Notes under the pieces: model-generated
The model's input: only the letters and a program-made list of their open reading frames with translations
Database searches by the model: none
Told to the model about the DNA's origin: nothing
Assembly (NCBI RefSeq): GCF_031119335.1
Contig: NZ_JAVHXT010000006.1
Coordinates: forward strand, 1 to 64,000
Source of the DNA: Pedobacter sp.
Lineage (GTDB): Bacteria; Bacteroidota; Bacteroidia; Sphingobacteriales; Sphingobacteriaceae
Reading direction: 5' to 3'
DNA length: 64,000 bases
Shown: in pieces, positions 26,312-35,693 of the stretch
Layout: every line of letters begins with the position of its first letter
Position numbering within the stretch: the stretch's first letter is position 1
Made by a program: the position numbers and the translations under genes

Positions 26312-27294
26312 GATTTCGATTTTTTATCACTGTATTGTAATTGAATTTGATTTGGATTTTTAGCATAGTCATCCCAAAGTTGATCTAGCGTCTTTCCAGT
26401 CAAATTTACCCACGATTGCTCGGAGTATTGATGTACTCTTAGTTGTTGGTCCAGTGTAGCAATTAAACCAGATTTCACATTTTGCTCTAACCAAACAAAA
26501 AACCTTGCCGTAATTCTATAGCTATTTTTGTAACTGTGCGTGTCTTTAAATGCGGGCAAACTCCATTTTGAACCAACGTTGTCTACACCGTATTTATAAC
26601 GAACATAATCGGCAATACCTTCTGTTAACCAAACAGGACCAGAACCGTATCCATAACCTTGCACCACATGCATGCCTTCGTGGGTTACTACATCTATATC
26701 TGTTGGATGCGCTTTCATATAACCTGCACTAAATAAAATTCTATTACCACTTGCTTCGGCAACGGCTTTGTACGCTGTATCTACTACAAACAATACATCT
26801 TTGGGAGATTTATCATTAAAGGTTTTAACCAATGTCGGATAAACTTCGAAATAGGTATCAATCAATTTTTTCCTGAGTACAGGATCTAGATTTGGATCTT
26901 TACTAACAAAGGTGAGCGAATAGCCCTTACGTTTATCCTTGCTAAAAGAAGACCAGTTACTGGTTAAAGCGTTCCACAGTTCTTTGTTTACTTTATTTAA
27001 CGACTTGCCTTTAACCCAATCGCTATTTACTTTGATTTCGCCTGCTTTAGCTTTGATAGTTTCGGTTTCGTTATTGGCTATTTGAAGCGTTACGTTTCTT
27101 TTGGTTCTATAGCCATCTGCATGCGCATAAGCTGGATATTGTAGATTGAACGATGCCCTTAAGTTGCTTGCTGTAACGACATCTAATTGGTTATTTGGAT
27201 CTTCAATATTTATTTGGAACCGATTATTATTTTGCGCATAAACATTAACTGAGCATGCTAACAAAATCATTATTATTTTTCTTTTCAGGATCAT
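26308..27294 (-). CDS. Basic secretory protein family metallopeptidase-like protein with N-terminal extension
   Basis: A 328-residue secreted protein (signal to about residue 20, SVNVYAQ). Residues of about 22-115 form an extra beta-rich domain (FQINIEDPNNQLDVVTASNL), which I cannot name. The rest is a PF04450-type core with HEGMH (205-209) and Glu225 in WLTEGIADYVRYKYG. It is a tandem paralogue of the protein at 25643; the two share long stretches but differ at many positions, so this is an old duplication rather than an assembly error. The mid-protein WNAL/SKDKRKGYSLTF segment resembles the C-terminal tail WNELTGKT of the paralogue, hinting at a fused remnant of a further copy. Confidence 0.75.
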   Translation of the reverse strand: MILKRKIIMILLACSVNVYAQNNNRFQINIEDPNNQLDVVTASNLRASFNLQYPAYAHADGYRTKRNVTLQIANNETETIKAKAGEIKVNSDWVKGKSLNKVNKELWNALTSNWSSFSKDKRKGYSLTFVSKDPNLDPVLRKKLIDTYFEVYPTLVKTFNDKSPKDVLFVVDTAYKAVAEASGNRILFSAGYMKAHPTDIDVVTHEGMHVVQGYGYGSGPVWLTEGIADYVRYKYGVDNVGSKWSLPAFKDTHSYKNSYRITARFFVWLEQNVKSGLIATLDQQLRVHQYSEQSWVNLTGKTLDQLWDDYAKNPNQIQLQYSDKKSKS

Positions 27295-27365
27295 TTGTGT
27301 GTGTTGTGTATTTAGAGATGAAAATGATGTAGTCTATGCAAATCATCTACCTTGGTGTAAATATT

Positions 27366-28343
27366 TTAATAAGTGATGTTTGGGAAATCTATTTTAGCTT
27401 TAGCCAACATAGCTTGCCAATCGGCACCTTTTTCGTCTTTTGAACCAAAAGCTGCAAGCGCTAAAGACTCTAAATCTGCTTTTGCTGCACCGCTCCAAAA
27501 ATGAACAAATTCACCAAAGTTCATTTTTCTTGTATATTCTTGATAACTCTTACCTTGTACCGTAATTGGTCGTTTCGGAAAATGTATAGATAAGGTGGTA
27601 AAAAATCCGTTCAGCACTTTTACGCCGCCGTACTCATTGTAAATTGGCAAGAACCAATTCTTAAACCACTGTGTACCTGGTCTAGGATAATTATCTGTTA
27701 CGGTCATCATTTTATTATACCAACGTTGCGCATCTGCTGTTCTATTTAAGCCACGATAAACATCGTACTGATAAATTTCCATCCATTTGCTATCATGCCA
27801 AATATCAAAAGCAGGCGATTCCTTTACCCCTTTAGAGGCGCCTTCTACAATATGTCCGATCTCGTGGGTAGATAAATCAATGTCATTGTCTATTCCCAGT
27901 GTCCACGCATCTAATCCGTTACCTCCACAGTCGGTAACATTTCTAAATCCATGTCGCTCACTTAAATACGTTCCGGGATGACCACCACCATATTTACCAG
28001 CATGATAGATGACAAACAAGCGGCTATCATCACCAAATTTACCGTAGTGTTTTTTAGTATAATTCCAGGCTTCTGCCATGTAGGTTTTAGGCCAAGTAAC
28101 TGCTGCTTTTACATCTCCATCGTAATAGACAACCACACTTGTATCATAGTGAATCCGGTTTAACAATTGTACGTGTTCAAACCAGTTTTCCTTCCAAGTT
28201 TTTGGTGGTGCGCCAGGAGGATCAACCTGTGCTACGAGTTCGGGAGCTGGTTTTACGATATTTAAGCTCTGCTTTTTTGTGTTACAAGAAACTACAGCAA
28301 CATTAGCTAGCAAAGCCAGTAATAAAATAGTGTTTTTCGTCAT
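27366..28343 (-). CDS. Putative HExxH metallopeptidase lipoprotein
   Basis: A 325-residue lipoprotein (lipobox ending VAVVSC, Cys20). It carries a clear zinc-binding HEIGH motif (160-164) preceded by DIDLST. The downstream segment FDIWHDSKWMEIYQYDVY could supply a third ligand (Glu189). I do not recognise a named peptidase family for certain. It lies between SusD and the two basic-secretory-protein paralogues on the same strand with gaps of about 70 bp. It is the third predicted zinc protease in PUL2. A proteolytic role against glycoprotein is inferred from context. Confidence 0.65.
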   Translation of the reverse strand: MTKNTILLLALLANVAVVSCNTKKQSLNIVKPAPELVAQVDPPGAPPKTWKENWFEHVQLLNRIHYDTSVVVYYDGDVKAAVTWPKTYMAEAWNYTKKHYGKFGDDSRLFVIYHAGKYGGGHPGTYLSERHGFRNVTDCGGNGLDAWTLGIDNDIDLSTHEIGHIVEGASKGVKESPAFDIWHDSKWMEIYQYDVYRGLNRTADAQRWYNKMMTVTDNYPRPGTQWFKNWFLPIYNEYGGVKVLNGFFTTLSIHFPKRPITVQGKSYQEYTRKMNFGEFVHFWSGAAKADLESLALAAFGSKDEKGADWQAMLAKAKIDFPNITY

Positions 28344-28411
28344 GTTAATAATAGTTTAAAAGTTTAAAGAAGCACCGTGCACAAAAGATACACGGTGCAA
28401 TTATTAACTAT

Positions 28412-30238
28412 TTACCATCCAGTATTTTGTACAATAGAAGGCACTTTTTGTCTTTCCCCTTCAGGAATAGGCCATAAATAATGCTTCTTCTGAAAAACTC
28501 TATTTTCTACTACCACAGGCGTATAAAAGCCAGGCGAGTTTTGGTTGATATTTAAACCTCTGATTTGAGTATCAGTAGTTTCAGCTATTTTCCACTCTCT
28601 AGTATAGAAATAACGATCCAATTCGAAAGCAAGCTCTACTCGTCTTTCTTTATGAATTGCCAATCTCATATCGGTAGGTACTGGCAATGAACCACTACCA
28701 TAACTTGGTATACCAGCTCTTGTACGAATTCTATTCAGGTAGATCAAGATATCTGGATCCGACGGATTTGTTTCTTGCAATGCCTCAATATAATCTAAAT
28801 AGATCTCAGCCAACCTTATTACACTAAACATTGGTCTTCCCGTGTTTCTTCCAGAAACAGTATGGTGTTTTCTTGGTGTATAGCCCGTCTTCGAGTAGTC
28901 ATTATTAGAGATGTTCGACTTTCCGGCATTACCGTTAAATGTAAAATCAGTAACAATTTGTGACTGCGGATTGATCCACTTACGTCCAGTGTAGGTAATA
29001 TTAGTATAAAAACGAGGTTCTCTGTTCACATACATATTGCTAATTTGTCTAGTCACACCTTGATCATTCACGTCTGGAGCTTGAAAAGCAGAAAATCCCG
29101 AAGCTGTGTAGCTCGGATCGTCCTGAATTGACAATCCATTAGCTGTGAAGAATGCATCTACTAATTGTTGAGAAGGACATAAGAACGAGCCACCTTTATC
29201 GGTATCTGGAGCACCTAGATGATTGGGGGTTAGTGAATATTGATAACTGGTTACATCACCACCTCTAGCAAAGATAATTTCCGAATTCCATGCTACCAAC
29301 ATCGCATCTCTAGTTGAGATAAATGCTCTATTAAACGCTGTGTTGGGTAAGCCCGTTGGGGTACTAGCTACACTATACAATGCGTAACCAGAATAATTAG
29401 GATTAGTTAAAAAAGCTTTTGCTGCAGTTGCTAACCTAGTCCACTTTGCCACACTGTAGGTTTGACTAATGAGTTGCTTACCATCTTGATTTCTCAGTGT
29501 GGCATAATCTGTATTTCCATTAAATAATGGACGAGCCGCAGTTAACAACATTTTGATTTTAAAAGCATCTGCTACAGAAGCTGTAATGTGACCGTAATCT
29601 TCGTTTGATTGCGGTATTGCCGGTAAAGCTGCGGCAGTAGCTTCAAGTTCGCTTACCACATACTCTACGCATTCGTCCATAGAGTTACGCGGTTTACTAA
29701 TTGCTTGCAATGGCGCATCAGAAGCAATAGGGTCATTACCCAGCAATACCACTGGCCCATATATCCTCACTAAATTATAGTAATAAATTGCTCTTAAAGC
29801 CCTAGCTTCATTATAATAACGATTAACGATATCAATACCACCTATGTTACAATCTGTACATCTTGAGATGTTTGCCATAAATGTACTGGCAGCTTGTATA
29901 CCACGATAAAATTGTTGCCAATGGTAATTAACCTCGCCCCTGGTTGCATCCCATGCACCTGAGTTTACTACTTCAGAAAAATTGGGCAAAGTATAATCCG
30001 CTTCATCAGATGCGGCTGTCCATGGGCCAATATTACCTCCCTGACTTGGAAACCTGTCTGAGTTTTGGCTAGGAAAAAAAGAATATACATTTGCTAAGGC
30101 CTGATCAACGGTAGCTTTCCTTTCATAAACTTGTTCAAAGGTAAGTCTATCATCAGGCACTTGATCTAAATATTTTTTGCAACTATAATTGCTGACTATC
30201 AGCAACGTTCCAACTGTAAATATTAATATTTTTTTCAT
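28412..30238 (-). CDS. SusD/RagB-family nutrient-binding lipoprotein (PUL2)
   Basis: A 608-residue lipoprotein (lipobox ending SNYSC, Cys20, then KKYLDQVPDD). Family motifs are YNEARALRAIYYYNLVRIYG, RLAEIYLDYIEALQETNPSD, HKERRVELAFELDRYFYTREW and the C-terminal VQNTGW. It is paired with the SusC gene 11 bp upstream. Two cysteines in CTDCNIGG (near residue 122) are unusual and could form a disulfide. The ligand is unknown; a mannose-containing glycan is inferred from the GH92 in the same operon. Confidence 0.93.
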   Translation of the reverse strand: MKKILIFTVGTLLIVSNYSCKKYLDQVPDDRLTFEQVYERKATVDQALANVYSFFPSQNSDRFPSQGGNIGPWTAASDEADYTLPNFSEVVNSGAWDATRGEVNYHWQQFYRGIQAASTFMANISRCTDCNIGGIDIVNRYYNEARALRAIYYYNLVRIYGPVVLLGNDPIASDAPLQAISKPRNSMDECVEYVVSELEATAAALPAIPQSNEDYGHITASVADAFKIKMLLTAARPLFNGNTDYATLRNQDGKQLISQTYSVAKWTRLATAAKAFLTNPNYSGYALYSVASTPTGLPNTAFNRAFISTRDAMLVAWNSEIIFARGGDVTSYQYSLTPNHLGAPDTDKGGSFLCPSQQLVDAFFTANGLSIQDDPSYTASGFSAFQAPDVNDQGVTRQISNMYVNREPRFYTNITYTGRKWINPQSQIVTDFTFNGNAGKSNISNNDYSKTGYTPRKHHTVSGRNTGRPMFSVIRLAEIYLDYIEALQETNPSDPDILIYLNRIRTRAGIPSYGSGSLPVPTDMRLAIHKERRVELAFELDRYFYTREWKIAETTDTQIRGLNINQNSPGFYTPVVVENRVFQKKHYLWPIPEGERQKVPSIVQNTGW

Positions 30239-30249
30239 TCGATTTTAGT

Positions 30250-33200
30250 TTAAAAATTAGCGGTAACGCCTAAAGAATAGTTAGCTGTTAGCGGATATCT
30301 TGTACCATTGTTCGTCAACAATTCTGGATCCCATAACTTAAATTTGCTAAACGTAAATACGTTGTAACCCATAGCATAAATTCTTAATCTTTTTACACCA
30401 ATAGATTTGATACCGTCTTTAAGCGTATATCCTAAATCCGCGTTTTTCAATCTTAAAAAACTTACGTCTCTTAACCACCAAGTACTATTTTGATAGTTAT
30501 TGTTGTTAGTTCCGCCATAAGACAAGCGAGGATAAAACGCATCTTGACGTGGGTTACTTGGTGTCCAACGGTCTGTGGCTACAGCCAACATATTACCCAA
30601 ACCACCCGAGTTAGCAAAAGAAGGAATACCTAAGAAGATATCTGCATTGTGCTGCCCTTGGAAGAACATTCCAAAATCGAAATTCTTAAACGTTAGTGAA
30701 AAACCTGCACCATAAGTTGTGCTCGGAATATCACCTCTACCAATATTGGTTTGGTCAAAAGAGTCAATCTTACCATCACCATTCAAATCTTTGTACTTAA
30801 TATCGCCAGGCATTAACTTTCCAAATTGAGTTGGGCTTGCATCAATTTCCGCTTGACTTTCGAATAATTTCTCTGCAATGTAACCGAAGCGGGTAGAAGC
30901 TAAAATATTAAGCCCTCTCTGCTCTAACCAAGGGAAAGCTTTAGGTGCTTGGTCATTTTCGATCACTTTATCTTTGTTGAAAGTTACGTTAGCTCTTAGG
31001 TTAAGCGACCAGTTAGAACTCAATTGTGTATCGTACTGCAAAGTTCCATCAATACCTTTGTTTTCTACAATACCCAAGTTACCAATTGGCGTATTAGCTA
31101 AACCAATGTAGTTAGGCACAACTCCCCTTGTAATAAATTGATTTTCTCTTCTTTCTTTAAAGAAATCTACAATTAAAGATAAATTGTTGTTTAACGTTTT
31201 TAACTCAAAACCTAAATCTTGCTTGCGAGTTTCAGCCCAAGTTACATCTACGCCATAAGCGGTAACGCCCAAACCGCCAGTACTTGTAGAACCACCAGGA
31301 GTAATATCGGCATTGCTACCAAAAGTATATCCTGCCGAGCCACCTACCTTAGTTAAATAGTAGAACCTTTCACTTTCATTTGAAGCATATCCACTACCAC
31401 TACCACCACTACCTACAATACCGTCTGAGTAGCGAAATTTCACCATCTGGAAAGTACTTTTCAACCTCTCAAAAAATTTCTCGTTAGACAATAACCATCC
31501 CACGCCTATTGCAGGGAAGAAACCGTAACGTTTATTAGGTGCGAAGTTTTCTGAACCGTTGTATCCAACGTTTACTTCAAAGAAATATTTATTATCGTAA
31601 GCGTACGTAGCTCTACTTGCTATACCTTGCAGTCTATAAGGAATTGACAAAGTTAAATTCCCTGCAAAAGGTGCAATATTATCATTCTGATTGTAAAGCA
31701 TTAAACCAGTTACAGCATGCTTACCAAATGTTCTATTATAATTAACGGCCGCCTCAAAATAAATCTTTTTGTCACCTCCATTTGCAACACTATAATTCAA
31801 GAAATCTTGTCCTTGTAATACTAGTGCATATTTGTAGCCAGAAGTTGGATCATTAGGTGTAATATATGGATCAATAGGATTGATCCTATACAATGACTCT
31901 CTTTTAGTTCTAGAAATTGTATTAGCGTTGTTAACGTCAAAAGAGAACATCGTTGTAACCGATAATCCTTGCGTAATCTCTTTTAAATCTTGCGTTAAAC
32001 GAATATTAGAATACAATTGGTTACTATATCCCCTCCTATATCCATTTCTAGTAACATCTCCATAGGGATTTCTCTGATCTGATTGTGGACTTATACCCGG
32101 CAAACTGCCATTAGGATACAAAATTGGAAATGAGGTTGGGTTAATTTGAAAAGCCTGACTAAAAATTTCTTGAGCAGTAAAACTACTCGGATAATTTGTT
32201 TGTGCTAAAATTCCTTTAATGCCTAGATCTAACTTTGTAGTTCCTGTAATATCCCAGTTTAAGTTAGCACTTACATTGTAACGACCGAAATTTTGCTTAG
32301 TTGCAGCATTTAGTGCATCTTCTGTTTTAAACAAACCATCTTCGCCATAGTACCCAAGCGAAACATAGTATTTGGCATTACTAACGCCGCCAGAAAGATT
32401 TGCAGTTGCCGATCTATTTCTGCCGAAATCATTGTAGATTGCATCAAACCAATCGATATTTGGGTAAAGAATTGGATCTGAACCTTCGGCTGTTTTCTGA
32501 ACTGCTTCTATTGAATACGCTGGATTAAATGCTCCTGCTGCACCACCTCTAATATAATCCGAATACTTTGCTTCATTGGCTAAGTTCATGTAATCTACAC
32601 CATCAATAAGCTGTGGTCGTTTTGTAAATCGACTAACGCCTTCAAAATATTCAACAGAAATTTTAGGCGTACCCGTTTTCCCTTGTTTGGTATTAATCAA
32701 GATTACACCATTCGCCCCACGTATACCATATACAGCTGTTGCAGCAGCATCTTTCAAAACGGTAAAATTTTCTACATCGTAAACACTGATATCGTTTAAG
32801 TTACGATTTGGCACTCCATCTATAATTACCAATGGGCCTCTATCACCAGCTGTTAAAGAAGATATACCACGGATGAAGATGTCTGAACCTGTTGCTCCAG
32901 GCTCTCCATTTCTTGACACGTTTACCACACCAGGTATACGACCTGCTAACAATTGGCTCATGCTAGAAACTGGTTGCTTTAGGTCATCAATACTTACCGA
33001 CGACTGAGCACCTACCAAACTTTCTTTTTTCTGAGTACCGAAACCTACAATAGCTACCTCTTTTAAATCAGCACCTACTGTCTCTTTTAAAACTACTTCA
33101 ATTGTAGTTTGTGTACCCACCTGAATTTCTTGGGTATCATAACCTACATAAGTAACTATCAAAATGCTGTTTTGGTCTGGAACTGTAATGGTAAAAGCGC

Positions 33201-33477
33201 CATTAACATCTGTTGCAGCACTTGTAGATAAACCTTTTACTTTAATACCAGCACCAGGTAGAGGCGCTCCTGTGGAATCTTTTACGATCCCTCGTATTTT
33301 TATATCAAGTGGTAATTTATTAACTGAATTAACCCCGTTAAACTTAACGGAACTAGCCATTGCCGACGAGTAAAAACTGGCAAATAAAGCTAGCGTAAAA
33401 GCAAAAGCAATAAATCCACAATTTTTAAACCTGAGCAACAGCTTGGTTAAAGTTGTATCTTTTTTTGTCATAATCAA
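30250..33477 (-). CDS. SusC-family TonB-dependent outer-membrane transporter (PUL2)
   Basis: A 1075-residue transporter. A long N-terminal signal region (FIAFAFTLALFASFYSSAMA) precedes a carboxypeptidase-D-like domain (IRGIVKDSTGAPLPGAGIKV). Then come a TonB/plug entry (LKEVAIVGFGTQKKESLVG), plug motifs (AGRIPGVVNVSRNGEPGATG; FTVLKDAAATAVYGIRGANG) and the barrel, ending YSLGVTANF. No STN domain is evident, in line with control by a LacI repressor rather than anti-sigma signalling. A Met two codons in (MTKKDTTL) is an alternative start. A discoidin lipoprotein gene lies 69 bp upstream on the same strand. Confidence 0.95.
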   Translation of the reverse strand: MIMTKKDTTLTKLLLRFKNCGFIAFAFTLALFASFYSSAMASSVKFNGVNSVNKLPLDIKIRGIVKDSTGAPLPGAGIKVKGLSTSAATDVNGAFTITVPDQNSILIVTYVGYDTQEIQVGTQTTIEVVLKETVGADLKEVAIVGFGTQKKESLVGAQSSVSIDDLKQPVSSMSQLLAGRIPGVVNVSRNGEPGATGSDIFIRGISSLTAGDRGPLVIIDGVPNRNLNDISVYDVENFTVLKDAAATAVYGIRGANGVILINTKQGKTGTPKISVEYFEGVSRFTKRPQLIDGVDYMNLANEAKYSDYIRGGAAGAFNPAYSIEAVQKTAEGSDPILYPNIDWFDAIYNDFGRNRSATANLSGGVSNAKYYVSLGYYGEDGLFKTEDALNAATKQNFGRYNVSANLNWDITGTTKLDLGIKGILAQTNYPSSFTAQEIFSQAFQINPTSFPILYPNGSLPGISPQSDQRNPYGDVTRNGYRRGYSNQLYSNIRLTQDLKEITQGLSVTTMFSFDVNNANTISRTKRESLYRINPIDPYITPNDPTSGYKYALVLQGQDFLNYSVANGGDKKIYFEAAVNYNRTFGKHAVTGLMLYNQNDNIAPFAGNLTLSIPYRLQGIASRATYAYDNKYFFEVNVGYNGSENFAPNKRYGFFPAIGVGWLLSNEKFFERLKSTFQMVKFRYSDGIVGSGGSGSGYASNESERFYYLTKVGGSAGYTFGSNADITPGGSTSTGGLGVTAYGVDVTWAETRKQDLGFELKTLNNNLSLIVDFFKERRENQFITRGVVPNYIGLANTPIGNLGIVENKGIDGTLQYDTQLSSNWSLNLRANVTFNKDKVIENDQAPKAFPWLEQRGLNILASTRFGYIAEKLFESQAEIDASPTQFGKLMPGDIKYKDLNGDGKIDSFDQTNIGRGDIPSTTYGAGFSLTFKNFDFGMFFQGQHNADIFLGIPSFANSGGLGNMLAVATDRWTPSNPRQDAFYPRLSYGGTNNNNYQNSTWWLRDVSFLRLKNADLGYTLKDGIKSIGVKRLRIYAMGYNVFTFSKFKLWDPELLTNNGTRYPLTANYSLGVTANF

Positions 33478-33546
33478 TTTGTTATTATTAATTGGTTTAG
33501 GTTTGTTTAGTGATTATAAAAGGTCAATCATATTTTTTATAGAACT

Positions 33547-34107
33547 TTATTGTAATTCTTCAGGCACCTCTATTATACGCCATTCACTTAATTGAAATAA
33601 TGAGCCGCTGCCAATAGCGCTAATACTTATCCTATAATACCTGTAGGCTTCCTTATTTTTAAAACTGAATGTTTTAGTCATTTTCCTATCTGCGAAACTT
33701 TGTCCAGTTTTCACATCTAAATCAACCCAAGTGTTACCATCTGTAGAGGCACTAAACTTCCAGTCTTTGGGATCTCTCGATGGAGCATCATCACCCGATG
33801 TTAAGGTATAAGAAGCCACCTGCTGCGGTTGTGGAAAGGTCAGTTGCATATAAAAATCATTTCGATAAGGATTGATGAGGAACTTCGTATTAATGTTGTT
33901 GTCTACAACCTTCGAAGAGCCTTCTGCTCCTGATGCTCCAGCGCCGTTTTCAACGTTGACCGACAGCACTGCTTTATCGGTAACGTCAACTTTAGCCTTC
34001 CATGTGAATAATTCTGTGCTTGGATAGTCTTCCTTTAGACAACCCATCAGTAAAACTATTGAGGCACACAGCCCAATAGCTCCTTTTGCGATTTTTAAAA
34101 TGGTCAT
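33547..34107 (-). CDS. Discoidin (F5/8 type C)-domain lipoprotein
   Basis: A 186-residue lipoprotein (lipobox ending IVLLMGC, Cys23). The mature part is essentially one F5/8 type C-like module: SSKVVDNNINTKFLINP, a jelly-roll core (DFYMQLTFPQPQQVASYTL) and the end YRYYRISISAIGSGSLFQLSEWRI. It is probably a surface carbohydrate-binding accessory. It is the first gene after the LacI-type operator at 34222, so it is the promoter-proximal gene of the SusC/SusD operon. Confidence 0.8.
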   Translation of the reverse strand: MTILKIAKGAIGLCASIVLLMGCLKEDYPSTELFTWKAKVDVTDKAVLSVNVENGAGASGAEGSSKVVDNNINTKFLINPYRNDFYMQLTFPQPQQVASYTLTSGDDAPSRDPKDWKFSASTDGNTWVDLDVKTGQSFADRKMTKTFSFKNKEAYRYYRISISAIGSGSLFQLSEWRIIEVPEELQ

Positions 34108-34196
34108 AAATTTAATTTGTTTATATAGATTAGGTTATTTAAAACATTAATTTTCTACACGAAATCCCTCATTCATATTTTTTTTGAACTGATTTT

Positions 34197-34237
34197 CAAA
34201 CACTTAAAAATCACTCAGTCAAGTAAAACGTTTTACT
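34197..34237 (-). promoter_or_regulatory. PUL2 promoter with overlapping LacI-type operator
   Basis: A perfect 16-bp palindrome AGTAAAACGTTTTACT occupies 34222-34237. On the minus strand a -33-like TTTA (34227-34224) lies inside it, followed 19 bp later by AGTGTTTG (34204-34197), a near match to TAnnTTTG. A repressor on the palindrome would occlude this promoter. The operator is well supported, since related copies lie at 35463 and 35592; the promoter is tentative. Confidence 0.65.
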
Positions 34238-34280
34238 AAAAAGACCAAATAAAATGATCCATCATTACTCCTTTATGCGC

Positions 34281-35174
34281 TTAATGTTGAGCAATTTTCT
34301 CGTCAACAACATCTTTCCATCTACTTGCCGCCCCAATAAGTTGCGCATGCTCGTTTAACTTTGTTATTTTAACTACAGTATCCAAATTAAAGGCTCTTAA
34401 ATTTTCAATTAATGGAGGGCCAAACAAATCAAAAGATTTCGAAATATTACCTCCTAAAACCACAATTTCAGATCTGGTAGATTTAATAAAATCGACCAAA
34501 AAGTGTCCAAGTGATCTTCCAAATTCATTGAAAATCTGCTTTGCAAATGGATCTACTTTTACCATAGCCGCTAACTTCTTAACACCTTCAACATCTTTAC
34601 CGGTCAAGTCCTTATACTTATTGACAAACCAGCGGGTCGATAGGTAATCTTCGGCAATGCCAGTCAAAAATTTCGAATTCCATAATTCAGCATCTTTTGC
34701 CACTCCATTTATTGATGTTGCAGAACCTAGCCCCGTACCCAAGGTAACGCCCAGCGCATTGGCAAAACCCTTTGCAGCACCATAATTTACCTCGCCATAC
34801 ATAAAGGAAGCCGCATCATTTACAAACTTTATATTGGTTGCTGGTATTCCCAGTCTATCCGCCAACTCATCTTTAATATTGAGACCAAATAATGAATTAA
34901 ATTTATCCTGATCTTTAATTAGAGATATCCCATTTTTATAGTCGAATGGCCCAGGCATTGCGATACCAATTCTACAGTTCTCATTTAAGTCGCCACCGTT
35001 TGCATTACGAATTACTTTATACCATGCTGACAAAATTTCATCTTTCTCTTTTCTAGAGTTTACTTCATTGCGCTTAATAGAATCTTTAACTAAAACTCCC
35101 TTATCTAAATCTACTATTGCAGCGGTTATATGTGATCCCCCGATATCTACACCTAAAACTGTAGGTTTTTCCAT
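34281..35174 (-). CDS. ROK-family sugar kinase
   Basis: A 297-residue kinase of the ROK family. The ATP-site DxGGSH is at residues 10-15 (VLGVDIGGSH), the catalytic Asp is in FVNDAASF (Asp120), and GTGLGS is near residue 146. The zinc-binding CxCGxxGC motif of many ROK kinases is absent, as in several Bacteroidetes glucokinase-like members. It would phosphorylate a hexose in the cytoplasm; mannose or glucose released by PUL2 is the likely substrate (inference). It is transcribed separately from SusC/SusD, with its own upstream operator and a 519-bp spacer to lacI. Confidence 0.85.
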   Translation of the reverse strand: MEKPTVLGVDIGGSHITAAIVDLDKGVLVKDSIKRNEVNSRKEKDEILSAWYKVIRNANGGDLNENCRIGIAMPGPFDYKNGISLIKDQDKFNSLFGLNIKDELADRLGIPATNIKFVNDAASFMYGEVNYGAAKGFANALGVTLGTGLGSATSINGVAKDAELWNSKFLTGIAEDYLSTRWFVNKYKDLTGKDVEGVKKLAAMVKVDPFAKQIFNEFGRSLGHFLVDFIKSTRSEIVVLGGNISKSFDLFGPPLIENLRAFNLDTVVKITKLNEHAQLIGAASRWKDVVDEKIAQH

Positions 35175-35462
35175 TCTTCTTACTATGCTATTGGTTTTAA
35201 ATTTCTGTTATTCGCTTTCGCTGCTTATTTGCTGTTTGCCTCTATCATCTCTAATCCCGACCAACCATATTCCCTCACTATAAATATTATTTTATGACAT
35301 ACCCATCAACACTACCACTAAAGCATATATTAAAGTGAAAATTTAGGATAATTAACGGCCGTGCCAACACCATATCTTGTGTAGATAGTTTTAAATCAAC
35401 TACCAAACGGTGAAATGCTGATAAACAGATAGTCTTCATATAGTCTTATGGTTATTCAATTA

Positions 35463-35478
35463 ACTAAAACGTTTTAGT
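35463..35478. promoter_or_regulatory. LacI-type operator
   Basis: A perfect palindrome ACTAAAACGTTTTAGT, sharing the TAAAACGTTTTA core with the palindromes at 34222 and 35592. Located upstream of the ROK kinase; probable binding site of the LacI regulator encoded at 35694. Confidence 0.7.
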
Positions 35479-35487
35479 AAAAGAGGC

Positions 35488-35516
35488 AAAAAAAAACCGT
35501 TGTCTACTGACAACTT
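35488..35516 (-). terminator. Terminator downstream of lacI
   Basis: On the minus strand AAGTTGTC-AGTA-GACAAC forms a hairpin followed by GG and nine T residues. It lies about 180 bp past the lacI stop. On the plus strand it is also followed by a T-rich run, so it may be bidirectional. Confidence 0.7.
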
Positions 35517-35591
35517 CTTTTTTCGGCATCCACCCATACATATTTGGTTATTTCATGTAATCGTACACAATTAAACAATTGAGCACAGTAC

Positions 35592-35605
35592 ATAAAACGT
35601 TTTAG
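35592..35605. promoter_or_regulatory. Second LacI-type operator
   Basis: ATAAAACGTTTTAG contains the palindromic core TAAAACGTTTTA found at 34222 and 35463. It lies 89 bp downstream of the lacI stop and upstream of the terminator, so it may act by looping with the 35463 site or control a promoter here. Confidence 0.6.
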
Positions 35606-35693
35606 TAATTCAATGATAATGATAATTTTTCTGCTTTACAAAAAATAAATTAAAAATATTTACAACTGGAGGCTCTACAGCTAACTGGAGGTA

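Larger units (their letters stand above)
35175..35693. other. Regulatory spacer between lacI and the ROK kinase
   Basis: 519 bp without a gene. It holds two LacI-type palindromes (35463-35478 and 35592-35605) and a terminator between them (35488-35516). The two palindromes are about 129 bp apart centre to centre. The remaining 290 bp before the kinase start are AT-rich and show no recognisable -7/-33 pair. Confidence 0.6.

Noticed and set aside
25643..27294. Tandem duplication as an assembly error
   Set aside because: The paralogues differ at many positions and one has an extra N-terminal domain; the genes are joined by a normal ATGA overlap.
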